From Prevotellaceae bacterium (GTDB lineage: Bacteria > Bacteroidota > Bacteroidia > Bacteroidales > Bacteroidaceae), in the NCBI GenBank assembly GCA_021153165.1, contig JAGKTZ010000013.1, positions 1 through 34,042 on the forward strand: a stretch of 34,042 nt of DNA, given 5' to 3'. The translations under genes and the position numbers were made by a program. Under the pieces are notes generated by a model, which saw nothing but the letters and a program-made list of their open reading frames with translations, ran no database searches and was not told the DNA's origin. Positions 24,940 to 32,915 of the stretch are shown one piece after another. Every line of letters begins with the position of its first letter. Positions within the stretch are counted from its first letter, which is position 1.

Positions 24940-25161
24940 TTACTTCTTGCAGCAACCTTTCTTCTTACCATCGCATTGCTTCTTGCAATCTTTCTTTTTG
25001 CCATCGCATTGCTTTTTGCAGTCTTTCTTGCAGTCCTTTTTGCAATCCTTCTTGCACTCTGTCTTTTGTGGGCACTTACCTTCACATTTCTTTTGAGGAC
25101 ATTGTGCACTTACACCGAGAGCCAACATTGCCGCAAAGGCAAACATCATAATCTTTTTCAT
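24940..25161 (-). CDS. Secreted cysteine/lysine-rich repeat miniprotein
   Basis: 73 residues. A clear signal peptide (MKKIMMFAFAAMLALGVSAQ) leaves a mature part of about 53 residues with 12 cysteines and about 25 lysines, and almost no hydrophobic residues. The repeats are CKKD (three in a row) and the longer KKQCDGKKK (twice), ending in CCKK. The gene is real: it has a -7 element upstream, a terminator downstream, and a proper signal peptide. No family was recognised. The dense cysteines may bind metal or form disulphides in the periplasm; this is inference. Overlapping frames in the same DNA are low-complexity shadows of the repeats. Confidence 0.85.
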   Translation of the reverse strand: MKKIMMFAFAAMLALGVSAQCPQKKCEGKCPQKTECKKDCKKDCKKDCKKQCDGKKKDCKKQCDGKKKGCCKK

Positions 25162-25211
25162 AATTCGATATTGTTTTATTAGTTAGTAAATAATCTTTAT
25201 TATCACGAATG

Positions 25212-25219
25212 CAAAGATA
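25212..25219 (-). promoter_or_regulatory. -7 element of the miniprotein promoter
   Basis: TATCTTTG on the minus strand matches TAnnTTTG and is followed by CATTCG; it is 51 bp before the start codon. A TTG at 25246-25244 is a possible but distant -33. Confidence 0.55.
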
Positions 25220-25385
25220 AGGAATAATTTAATTCACATATCACAATAAGCCTTAAAAAATAGAAAAAGTAACAAAATATCTCTTTTTATACACCTCCAT
25301 AAACAATATGACACAAAGAATGACGAGCACGCTTGTCATTGCACCCAGCAATGTGAGCACACATATATAAAAAAGAAAGAAAGGC

Positions 25386-25416
25386 TTTGTCATTCAAATA
25401 GAATGTATTAACTTTG
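25386..25416 (+). promoter_or_regulatory. Promoter of rplS
   Basis: TTTG (25386-25389), 19 nt spacing and TAACTTTG (25409-25416) give an exact fit to the Bacteroidota consensus. The start codon is about 90 bp downstream. Confidence 0.85.
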
Positions 25417-25423
25417 CACCGCT

Positions 25424-25490
25424 TTTCCGCTCAGCCGCTGGCGCAATCAGTGTTCCGCGCGTATGCTGGGCTGGGACGTACAAACAATTA
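25424..25490 (+). promoter_or_regulatory. GC-rich structured leader of rplS
   Basis: Between the promoter and the start codon lies an unusually GC-rich leader. CAGCC (25432-25436) can pair with GGCTG (25469-25473), and GCGC/GCGCG segments lie between. Ribosomal protein genes often carry autoregulatory leaders, and an L19 leader is known in Flavobacteria; the match here was not tested. Confidence 0.4.
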
Positions 25491-25505
25491 TTAATCAAAA
25501 TCACA

Positions 25506-25877
25506 ATGCAAGATTTAATTAAAATTGCTGAAGAAGCTTATGCTACTGGCAAGCAGCACCCAGAATTCCGTGCTGGAGACACTATCACCGTAGCATACAA
25601 AATCGTCGAAGGTAACAAGGAACGTGTACAGTTGTACCGTGGTGTTGTTATCAAAATCCAAGGTCATGGCGACAAGAAGCGTTTCACTGTACGCAAGATG
25701 TCTGGTACAGTAGGTGTAGAACGTATCTTCCCACTTGAATCACCAAATATCGAAAAGATCGAAGTGAACAAGTATGGTAAAGTACGCCGTGCTAAGTTGT
25801 ATTACCTCCGTGAACTCACTGGTAAGAAGGCTCGCATCAAAGAACGTCGCGTTTCTTCTGCTAAGAAGGAGGCATAA
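25506..25877 (+). CDS. rplS: Large-subunit ribosomal protein bL19
   Basis: 123 residues, the normal length with a short C-terminal extension. L19 sits at the subunit interface of the 50S ribosome. Family blocks are FRAGDTITVAYKIVEG (21-36), RVQLYRGVVI, KIQGHGDKKRFTVRK (its start at 55), GVERIFPLESPNIEKIEV and RRAKLYYLRELTGKKARIKE (98-117). It has a strong promoter, a structured leader and its own strong terminator, so it is monocistronic. Confidence 0.98.
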   Translation: MQDLIKIAEEAYATGKQHPEFRAGDTITVAYKIVEGNKERVQLYRGVVIKIQGHGDKKRFTVRKMSGTVGVERIFPLESPNIEKIEVNKYGKVRRAKLYYLRELTGKKARIKERRVSSAKKEA

Positions 25878-25908
25878 TATCTACCTCGCAACTTACAATG
25901 AACACAGA

Positions 25909-25933
25909 GCCTCCCACTCTTGGGAGGCTTTTT
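25909..25933 (+). terminator. Terminator of rplS
   Basis: GCCTCCCA (25909-25916) and TGGGAGGC (25921-25928) form a perfect 8-bp stem with a CTCT loop and then TTTTT. It lies within the first codons of an overlong reading of the next gene, which argues for that gene's downstream start. Confidence 0.95.
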
Positions 25934-25960
25934 CATTTTATCAATCAGACCCACCTAATC

Positions 25961-26740
25961 ATGTCTACCCTACTCTACCCCTCTCCCATCTTTGGCCCCG
26001 TACGCAGTCGTCGACTGGGTATTTCGTTAGGCATCAACTTAATGCCTGCAGATGGCAAGATTTGCACATTTGATTGCATCTATTGCGAATGCGGGTTGAA
26101 TGCAGATTTTCGCCCCAAAAGCAGACGCCCAGAGAGAGAGGAAGTGGCACGCGAATTAGAGCAACGTCTGCGATACATGCGCGACACCGAGGGGTGTGTA
26201 CCTGACGTCCTTACCTTTGCTGGCAATGGTGAGCCAACAGTACACCCCGACTTTGCAGCCATCATCGATGACACCATCCGTTTGCGCAATATGTATTGTC
26301 CGCAAGCCAAAGTCTCTGTACTGAGCAATGCCACGAGAGCACACTTACCAGAAGTTAAAAAAGCTCTTCTGAAGGTCGACAACAATATATTAAAATTAGA
26401 CACTGTCGACCCACGCTATATCCAGTTGGTAGACCGCCCTGTCGGTTCCTATGATATCGGCAAAATCATCGAGACGATATGCCAGTATGAAGGGAAATGT
26501 ATCATACAGACACTATTCATGAAAGGCGAATGCGGTGGCGTAAGTGTAGACAATACTGGCGACGAATATGTAACCCCATGGCTTGAGGCCTTGAGCAAGA
26601 TTGCTCCTCAGCAAGTCATGATCTACACTATCGACAGAGAGACGCCACTGAGTGGACTCTGCAAAGCCACCCCAGAAGAACTCGACAACATAGCTCAACG
26701 AGTGAAAGCATTAGGCCTAGCAGTGAGTGTATCCTATTGA
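25961..26740 (+). CDS. Radical SAM protein (COG0731-like)
   Basis: 260 residues from the ATG at 25961. The radical SAM cluster motif CTFDCIYC holds the three iron-sulphur cysteines C35, C39 and C42. The N-terminus YPSPIFGPVRSRRLGISLG and LTFAGNGEPTVHPDF (the GGE-like motif as GNGEPT) fit the family of radical SAM Fe-S oxidoreductases related to COG0731. The reaction is not known. An ATG 63 bp upstream was rejected because the rplS terminator lies between the two and the extra residues match nothing. tilS follows at 66 bp. Confidence 0.87.
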   Translation: MSTLLYPSPIFGPVRSRRLGISLGINLMPADGKICTFDCIYCECGLNADFRPKSRRPEREEVARELEQRLRYMRDTEGCVPDVLTFAGNGEPTVHPDFAAIIDDTIRLRNMYCPQAKVSVLSNATRAHLPEVKKALLKVDNNILKLDTVDPRYIQLVDRPVGSYDIGKIIETICQYEGKCIIQTLFMKGECGGVSVDNTGDEYVTPWLEALSKIAPQQVMIYTIDRETPLSGLCKATPEELDNIAQRVKALGLAVSVSY

Positions 26741-26806
26741 CTATACTAATCAAGATTAGGCCCCATATTGCATATTTTCCTCTTGCATTAATACATATAT
26801 AAATAT

Positions 26807-28144
26807 ATGCTGCAAAGAGTATTACACACCATTCAAAAACATCATTTACCAGCGCCACCTGCCAAAATATTGGTAGCGCTCAGCGGTGGATGTGACAGTG
26901 TGGCACTGGCATACATTTTGCTACAATTGGGATATCAAGTAGAAGCCGCGCATTGCAACTTTCATCTGCGTGGCACAGAGAGCGACTGCGACGAGGCACT
27001 TGTGCAACGACTTTGCGACCAGTGGGGAATACGATTACACCTGAACCACTTTCAAACAGAAGCCTATGCTATCCAAAAAGGCATTAGCATCGAAATGGCA
27101 GCTCGCGAATTACGCTATTCGTGGTTTGAAGAATTGAGACAAGAGATGAATTGCTGTGGCATTGCTGTGGCACATCATCAAGACGACAATGCCGAAACGT
27201 TATTACTGAACCTATCCCGTGGTACTGGTTTACGAGGTCTAACTGGCATGAAATATCTGAATGGCTATGTCTTCCGCCCACTATTAGATATTAGCCGAAG
27301 AGAAATTGAGCAATTCTTAAATCTACGAAACATTGAATTTGCCACAGATAGCACTAATGCAGATACACATTACAAGCGCAATTTTATTCGCCACGACATT
27401 TTACCTAAGCTTAAAAGTATCAATCCATCGATTGCACAAACACTACACAATACCACGACACGACTTTCAGAAGCCTTATATTTATATGAAATAGGTTTGA
27501 AACAAGCAAAGGAATTAATTTGCAAATACTCGCAGGATGGTATCACCGTGGATATCCCCCAATTATTGAGACACCCATCAGCCCATACTATTCTACATGA
27601 AGTTTTGTCAGAATATCACTTTAAGGCATCAGAGATCGAGATGATATTCAAAAATCTGAAATGCTCCACTGGTGCGACATTCCAAAACGAATCACATATC
27701 GCAACTTTACACCGAGACAGCATTCTCGTTACTCCTATCCCTACACCTCTTCCACCTACACCTCTTCCCGAGATGGGCTATATAAAGCTACCCTATGGCA
27801 CACTTAATATCCAAAAAACAGATCATTTCTCATTAACAGAAATACCAAAGGAATCAACAATTTGCTGTATTGATGCTGACAAAGTAGAGGGAAATCTATC
27901 AGTACGCACAATCATCAATGGCGACCGCTTTCATCCCTTTGGCATGAAAGGTTCAAAACTGGTGAGTGACTATTTGACCAACCTGCATTACTCTATTATA
28001 GATAAACGACGAGCTATGGTCATAACTGACGAAAAAAAGATACTTTGGTTAGTTGGTGAAAGACCAGATGAACGTATTGCCATCACAGATGCCACAAAAA
28101 ACATCACAAGAATAGAGTTCACACCTACTGACGGCCCAACGTAG
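26807..28144 (+). CDS. tilS: tRNA(Ile)-lysidine synthase TilS
   Basis: 445 residues. TilS uses ATP to attach lysine to C34 of the CAU-anticodon isoleucine tRNA, so that it reads AUA. The PP-loop is SGGCDS (26-31), followed by AHCNFHLRG (48-56), the conserved HHQDDNAETLLLNLSRGTGL region near 122-141 and a KRNFIRH segment near 191. The C-terminal part (from about 320) fits the TilS substrate-binding domain, with GDRFHPFGMKG near 374. It is separated from the radical SAM gene by 66 bp and probably shares its transcript. Confidence 0.95.
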   Translation: MLQRVLHTIQKHHLPAPPAKILVALSGGCDSVALAYILLQLGYQVEAAHCNFHLRGTESDCDEALVQRLCDQWGIRLHLNHFQTEAYAIQKGISIEMAARELRYSWFEELRQEMNCCGIAVAHHQDDNAETLLLNLSRGTGLRGLTGMKYLNGYVFRPLLDISRREIEQFLNLRNIEFATDSTNADTHYKRNFIRHDILPKLKSINPSIAQTLHNTTTRLSEALYLYEIGLKQAKELICKYSQDGITVDIPQLLRHPSAHTILHEVLSEYHFKASEIEMIFKNLKCSTGATFQNESHIATLHRDSILVTPIPTPLPPTPLPEMGYIKLPYGTLNIQKTDHFSLTEIPKESTICCIDADKVEGNLSVRTIINGDRFHPFGMKGSKLVSDYLTNLHYSIIDKRRAMVITDEKKILWLVGERPDERIAITDATKNITRIEFTPTDGPT

Positions 28145-28257
28145 GCTACAATCTGCTCGTTTCTATGAATAATAGCCAAACACTATTATACTAATATAAA
28201 GACAATAGACTAAACTTTTTTTATTTCTTCTTCACTCTACGCTCAATATTTACCTCA

Positions 28258-28617
28258 CTATTCAATCGTGAAAAGTATTGTATCAGGCGCAGTCGAACGT
28301 CCCATACCATTCTCTGCAAAAGCGATAGCATAATAATCACCAGGCAATAGCGATTGTGTAACTACCGAAAATGTTGTAGAGACACTATCAGCAATAGCTT
28401 GCACTCTGAGTGTATCATTACCATAGAAAAATCCACATCCCAACACATCGCTGTTGAGCGAAGAAAGTATCACACCATACAAACGGCAGCTATCACCTAA
28501 CAATTCATAAGTCCCATTAGCCACCTCTGGCTTAAAAGGTTGTTCACCAGATCTATCTTCTGGATGACAAGCCATTATAGTTGTGATCACCAATAGAAAA
28601 AATACAATATTCTTCAT
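28258..28617 (-). CDS. Small lipoprotein, fibronectin III-like, downstream of dnaA
   Basis: 119 residues. A lipobox IMAC ends at C17, so the mature protein is a lipoprotein. The next residues are HPEDRSGEQ, an acidic stretch that may favour surface export. The rest (about 27-119) is predicted beta-rich, with a YYAIAFAENGMGRSTAP segment like the end of a fibronectin III domain. No named family was recognised. It starts 11 bp after dnaA and must be on the same transcript. Function unknown. Confidence 0.75.
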   Translation of the reverse strand: MKNIVFFLLVITTIMACHPEDRSGEQPFKPEVANGTYELLGDSCRLYGVILSSLNSDVLGCGFFYGNDTLRVQAIADSVSTTFSVVTQSLLPGDYYAIAFAENGMGRSTAPDTILFTIE

Positions 28618-28628
28618 CTCATTTAAAA

Positions 28629-29990
28629 TTATTTTTTCAAAAGACTTTCGACACTCTCCACTTCGTGCCTAAAATCTTTATCAGCAGTGATACGACTAGC
28701 TACAATATTACAACTATGTATCACCGTGGAGTGATCACGTCCACCAAACACCCTACCTATTTGTTTATAGGCTGTTTGAGTATATTTATGCGAAAGATAC
28801 ATCGCTACTTGACGTGCCACAACAATCAGCTGTTTCCTGCTTTTACCATATAGCTCCTTTACTTTCACACCATAGTACTTTGCCACCGTATTGGTTATAC
28901 TTTCGATGGTCATATCCTTTTTCTCCAAGTTGATAGCTCGCTCCACAACCTTCGCAGCCAGTTGCAGATTTATATCACAATCTTCTACCAACGAGTACAA
29001 CATTATCGAATTGATAATACCCTCCAACTCACGCACACTGCTCTCCACATTTTGCGATATATATTGTATTACCTCTCTAGGGAAAGACAGACCATCTCGT
29101 TTCACCTTTGCTGTCAAAATATCTCGTCTTAAGGCGGTATCAGGCTTCTCCAATTCTGCAATCATACCCCATTTAAAACGTGTCAGCATACGCTCCTCTA
29201 TACCTTCAAAGAGCGCAGGTGGCCTATCACAAGTAATGATTATCTGACGGCCATTCTGTTGTAGGTGGTTGAATATATGGAAAAAGGTTTGTTGGGTACG
29301 TAGCGTTGTTGCTTCCTGTATATCGTCTATGATTAGAACTTCTACGGATTGATAGAAATTCATAAAGTCATTTGTCGTATTCTTTCGCACAGATTCAGTA
29401 TATTGTAGTTTGAATACATGCGCAGAGACAAATAACACACGCTTCTCGGGATGCATCTTTTTAAGATGTACACCAATTGCATTTACCAAGTGAGTCTTAC
29501 CCACCCCCGAAGGACCGTATAGGAAGAAAGGATTAAAGGTACTCTGTCCTGGATTTTCTGCAATAGCTAATGCCACAGAGCGTGCCAACTTATTGCTTTT
29601 CCCCTCAACAAAAGTTGTGAATGTGTAGTGCGGATTCAATTGAGGATCAAGATTAGGTCTATCCATCTGCACTGCTCCCACACTATTTTTTGCCAACATC
29701 TGCTCTTTTTGTTCAGCCCTACGCTTCACCTCAGCCATCTGTTCAGCATTTTGCCATACTAAATAGACATCTGCGCCAAAACTATGCTGCAAAGCTGAGC
29801 GTACCATTTCTGCATGATGTTCACCTATATATTCACTCACAAACTTAGTAGGCACACTTATTGTGAGTGCATTGCCTTTTAGGGCAACGAACTCTAACGC
29901 AGCAAACCAGGTATCATACTCCTGTGCCGCCAGCTTGGATTTGATATAAGCCAAGCATTTATTCCACATGCCTACTGCCTGTTGGTCCAT
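28629..29990 (-). CDS. dnaA: Chromosomal replication initiator DnaA
   Basis: 453 residues. DnaA binds origin boxes and opens the duplex to load the replicative helicase. Domain I is at about 1-85; domain III has Walker A GPSGVGKT (159-166), Walker B LIIDDIQ (219-225) and the sensor segment TCDRPP (253-258); domain IV holds the DNA-binding signature GGRDHSTV (416-423). The linker after about 90 is short, as in many Bacteroidota. No DnaA boxes of the TTATCCACA type were seen in the window near it, so no origin is called. A small lipoprotein gene follows at 11 bp. Confidence 0.97.
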   Translation of the reverse strand: MDQQAVGMWNKCLAYIKSKLAAQEYDTWFAALEFVALKGNALTISVPTKFVSEYIGEHHAEMVRSALQHSFGADVYLVWQNAEQMAEVKRRAEQKEQMLAKNSVGAVQMDRPNLDPQLNPHYTFTTFVEGKSNKLARSVALAIAENPGQSTFNPFFLYGPSGVGKTHLVNAIGVHLKKMHPEKRVLFVSAHVFKLQYTESVRKNTTNDFMNFYQSVEVLIIDDIQEATTLRTQQTFFHIFNHLQQNGRQIIITCDRPPALFEGIEERMLTRFKWGMIAELEKPDTALRRDILTAKVKRDGLSFPREVIQYISQNVESSVRELEGIINSIMLYSLVEDCDINLQLAAKVVERAINLEKKDMTIESITNTVAKYYGVKVKELYGKSRKQLIVVARQVAMYLSHKYTQTAYKQIGRVFGGRDHSTVIHSCNIVASRITADKDFRHEVESVESLLKK

Positions 29991-30293
29991 TGAGTGATTA
30001 TTTTTATTGTATAAAAGACCTCTTCACCAATCTATCATCATAAAACAAGGTGTTAAGGGGATACAAAGTTCTGTTTTTTTTCTGAATCAACCAACCTTTA
30101 TTGCCTAAAATAATTCAAAAAAATCACAGCAACTCACCCTATCCTATCATTATGTTAACTTAATTCTATTTACATACTACATCCTAACACATCTCATCAC
30201 ACAACATAAACAAATAACACCCTGCCGTTTATACAGCAAGGTGCTTTGTATCATTCTATCCTAACCCAACAAGGGTTACTCTGCTCTGCTCAA
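29991..30293 (-). other. Intergenic region between the MCE gene and dnaA
   Basis: 303 bp. It holds a small dyad TAACCC/GGGTTA (30262-30278), the MCE gene terminator (30211-30243) and AT-rich DNA. A weak -7-like AACTTTG lies on the minus strand at 30070-30064 about 75 bp before dnaA. No DnaA box, gene or tRNA was recognised. Confidence 0.55.
30211..30243 (-). terminator. Terminator after the MCE gene
   Basis: On the minus strand CACCTTGC and GCAGGGTG form an 8-bp stem with one G-U pair around a 10-nt loop, followed by TTATTTG. It separates the MCE gene from dnaA. Confidence 0.65.
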
Positions 30294-31241
30294 TTATTTT
30301 TCCTTCCGTCCAAATACGGAGAAATGTACATAGCGTTTAGGATGCGCTTTTAAATCGATTACCAAAGAGTCGGCATCTGCTATGGTACTATTGATATTAT
30401 CATAGAGCGAGCGATCATTGAGGAGGAGACCGAGCGAATTGTCCTTACCATTAATCTTACGATCCAATTCTAATGCAGTATTGTTGAGATTTGTAGTAAA
30501 AGTATTCAAATTGGTCGAGAATGTTTTAACATCTGCCAAAGTTTGGTCTACACTATTAATCGTCTTTTGCAGATCTAATGTAGCCAACTCTTTGGAGAAT
30601 GTCTCTGCGTTCCCTAAGGTATTATCCAATTTCACAGACATCGACTTCAGGTCATTACCCAAAAAGTCATTAAGCTGCTGAGCGGAAGTATTGAGTTGAG
30701 CTGTAAGTTGCTCGGCATTACGAAGCGTTTGCATCAAAGATGGATCTGCTGTAATATTTTGGATATTAGTAACAATTGAATCAAGTTTTGGCAAGACAGC
30801 AAGAACGTCTGGCAATGCATTTTGCAACTGTGCCATAGCTCCGCTTCCAGGCATCCCCACCAGCGTGTCTCCCTGCTCAATGTGCTGAGTTGGATTTGCC
30901 CCAAGGTTTAAGAGCATTTTGACTCCACCCATCAGCTCGCTATCCAATTCAGCAGTTGTACCGACGGGGATACGCATTTGGTCGTTAATTTCTATTTCAA
31001 CAACCACATATTCTGCTAGTTTGTAGTCATAATGTATATTACGCACGACACCGACTGGGTACCCATTTACTAACACAGGATTTGACACTACCAATCCGTT
31101 GACGTCTTTGAATTTTACAAAATATGTATTATTTGACTGAAAGAGGTTGATGCCTTTCAAGAAGTTAATACCTACATATACAAATATTCCAGCCACAATA
31201 GTAGCCAATGCTATCTTTAATTCTTTAGTAAACCATTTCAT
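30294..31241 (-). CDS. MCE/MlaD family lipid-transport protein
   Basis: 315 residues. An N-terminal membrane anchor (about 8-26) is followed by the MCE domain (about 36-115), with FKDVNGLVVSNPVLVNGYPVG in part at 44 and GTTAELDSELMGGVKMLLNLG in part at 94 as hallmarks. The remainder (about 130-315) is long helical, coiled-coil-like sequence with repeated Leu/Asn/Thr patterns. MlaD proteins form periplasmic rings that move phospholipids between membranes. The gene follows the amidase gene on the same strand, 130 bp away; this pair is common in Bacteroidota. The Mla permease and ATPase genes are not in the window. Confidence 0.9.
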   Translation of the reverse strand: MKWFTKELKIALATIVAGIFVYVGINFLKGINLFQSNNTYFVKFKDVNGLVVSNPVLVNGYPVGVVRNIHYDYKLAEYVVVEIEINDQMRIPVGTTAELDSELMGGVKMLLNLGANPTQHIEQGDTLVGMPGSGAMAQLQNALPDVLAVLPKLDSIVTNIQNITADPSLMQTLRNAEQLTAQLNTSAQQLNDFLGNDLKSMSVKLDNTLGNAETFSKELATLDLQKTINSVDQTLADVKTFSTNLNTFTTNLNNTALELDRKINGKDNSLGLLLNDRSLYDNINSTIADADSLVIDLKAHPKRYVHFSVFGRKEK

Positions 31242-31371
31242 CTTACACTATTCGTTTATCAGTGTTTTTTTAAAATTATAATCACACATTGCTGCAGCAC
31301 TAGCTCTTTTCATAAGCCCACTTGCTGCTGCTTATCATTATTCTTCTTATCTCTAATTCTATGGGTTCAGA

Positions 31372-32721
31372 TTATTTATTTTTAGAAAGTTTTATCGCTT
31401 CAAACAAGTTTACACGTTTACCATCTATAAACGCTACTACAAAAGCCTGTGGGAACTTCTTTCTTGCCTCAACTTGGATACGCTGAGCCTCACTATAGTT
31501 ATTAGTCGCACCGTAAGTGTATTTATAGTTACCACCATCCACATAGCACTCAATAGGTGCTAGACCTTTAAATTCAGGACTATCAGCAGACATTTTTTTA
31601 GCATTCATTGTAATTTGCACTTTAAACGTAGGTTTCGAGGTATCTATCTCTGTCGTTTTTGTCGACTGCACACTTGTTTGTTCAGACTTTGTCGTCGCTG
31701 CTTCAACCTCCACTACTCTTTGAGAAACAGAATGAAGAGGAGCTTTTTCTTCTACAAGTGATGCTCCTTCTGTGGGTTTATTATTTCTGGGGGCAGTACT
31801 TACTCTTTGCACAGTGGGCCGATTCGTACCAGCAACAGCTGTCAATGTATCTTTGGATTGCGTTTTTTCTGTCGTTGAAATTGTAGCAGCATTTTGTTGA
31901 TCAACCGCAGTTATTTGAGACGGCGCCTTATAGTTTTTATTTTGCGACTTTCTATAGTTGACAAAAGCATTATATAGACTTTGTGCCATAACAATTTGCC
32001 CTTTATCCGATGCCAAAAATGCCTCTTCTTCGCTATTTGAAATAAAGCCCAATTCCGTCAAGATAGAGGGAGCCGAAGTCTGACGAAGCACCAAGAAACC
32101 TGCTTGATAAACGCCTGTCCCCCTGGATCTACGTTGTGCATGATTTTTAAACTGCTGCTGCACATGCTTAGCCAAGTTGACGCTTTCCTTCATATTTTTG
32201 TCTTGCATCAACTCGAATATGATGTAACTTTCTGGCGAATTGGGATCAAAGCCCTCGTACGTTTCCTTATAATTTTTTTCTAGGGTAATTACAGCATTTT
32301 CTCGTTTTGCTACTGCCAAATTTTCGCCTGCACGTGCCATCCCCAGTGTATAAGTTTCTGTACCACTTGCACTGTTTCCCCTAGGCGCCGCATTAGTGTG
32401 AATAGAGACAAACAAATCAGCTTTGTTGCGATTAGCAATATTTGCACGTTCTTGCAGGGGGATAAATACATCTTTACTACGTGTGTAAATCACCTTTACA
32501 TCCGAGCAATTTTCTTTAACCAAATTACCAAATTTCAACGCAACGTTTAGATTTATCGTTTTCTCTTGCGCCACCTTGCCCACAGCGCCAGGATCATGGC
32601 CACCATGTCCAGCATCAATCACAAGAGTGAATGTCTTTTTCGAGTCTTGTGCAAAAACGGAAAGTGTAAGGCTGAAGCACAAGGCTACAATGAATAAAAT
32701 TTGTTTGAATAAAGACTGCAT
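31372..32721 (-). CDS. N-acetylmuramoyl-L-alanine amidase with C-terminal SPOR-like region
   Basis: 449 residues. Signal peptide to about SVFAQ25. The Amidase_3 domain (about 31-256) cuts the bond between MurNAc and the first alanine of peptidoglycan. The zinc ligands are H39 (DAGHGG), E53 (QEKTINL) and H108 (SIHTN), and the catalytic glutamate is E223 (LTELGF). A Thr/Gln/Ser-rich linker (about 260-360) leads to a SPOR-like region (364-445) with YTYGATNNYSEAQRIQVEAR (its start at 401), typical of division-site peptidoglycan binding. The MCE gene follows on the same strand. Its likely role is daughter-cell separation. Confidence 0.92.
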   Translation of the reverse strand: MQSLFKQILFIVALCFSLTLSVFAQDSKKTFTLVIDAGHGGHDPGAVGKVAQEKTINLNVALKFGNLVKENCSDVKVIYTRSKDVFIPLQERANIANRNKADLFVSIHTNAAPRGNSASGTETYTLGMARAGENLAVAKRENAVITLEKNYKETYEGFDPNSPESYIIFELMQDKNMKESVNLAKHVQQQFKNHAQRRSRGTGVYQAGFLVLRQTSAPSILTELGFISNSEEEAFLASDKGQIVMAQSLYNAFVNYRKSQNKNYKAPSQITAVDQQNAATISTTEKTQSKDTLTAVAGTNRPTVQRVSTAPRNNKPTEGASLVEEKAPLHSVSQRVVEVEAATTKSEQTSVQSTKTTEIDTSKPTFKVQITMNAKKMSADSPEFKGLAPIECYVDGGNYKYTYGATNNYSEAQRIQVEARKKFPQAFVVAFIDGKRVNLFEAIKLSKNK

Positions 32722-32767
32722 TGGCGTATTTATATGTAAAGTATGCTATTTTTTTATTTTTCACATG

Positions 32768-32796
32768 CAAATTTAGCGCTTTTTTTGTTAAGCAAA
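32768..32796 (-). promoter_or_regulatory. Promoter of the amidase gene
   Basis: On the minus strand TTTG (32796-32793) and TAAATTTG (32775-32768) are separated by 17 nt, slightly shorter than the usual 19. It lies 46 bp before the start codon. Confidence 0.6.
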
Positions 32797-32915
32797 TCTT
32801 TTTGCACGATTTAAGTCTATCAAAAAAGTGAATTGGACATATTTTTTTAACAATCCGAAATACATTTTCTTGATACCCTCCGACGTTTTCCATATGCAAG
32901 GCAGTGCCATCAGCG

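Larger units (their letters stand above)
25162..25505. other. Divergent intergenic region between miniprotein and rplS
   Basis: 344 bp with two divergent promoters: TATCTTTG on the minus strand (plus 25212-25219) for the miniprotein and the rplS promoter at 25386-25416. The rplS leader follows. No gene was seen between. Confidence 0.6.

Noticed and set aside
24855..25109. Arg/Lys-rich frame overlapping the miniprotein gene
   Set aside because: It is the same repeat DNA read one base off; the frame with the signal peptide is the real one.
25898..25960. Upstream ATG for the radical SAM gene
   Set aside because: The rplS terminator hairpin lies inside this stretch and the added residues are not part of the family.
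29991..30293. Chromosomal origin next to dnaA
   Set aside because: No TTATCCACA-type boxes or clustered AT-rich repeats were seen; in Bacteroidota the origin is often not beside dnaA.
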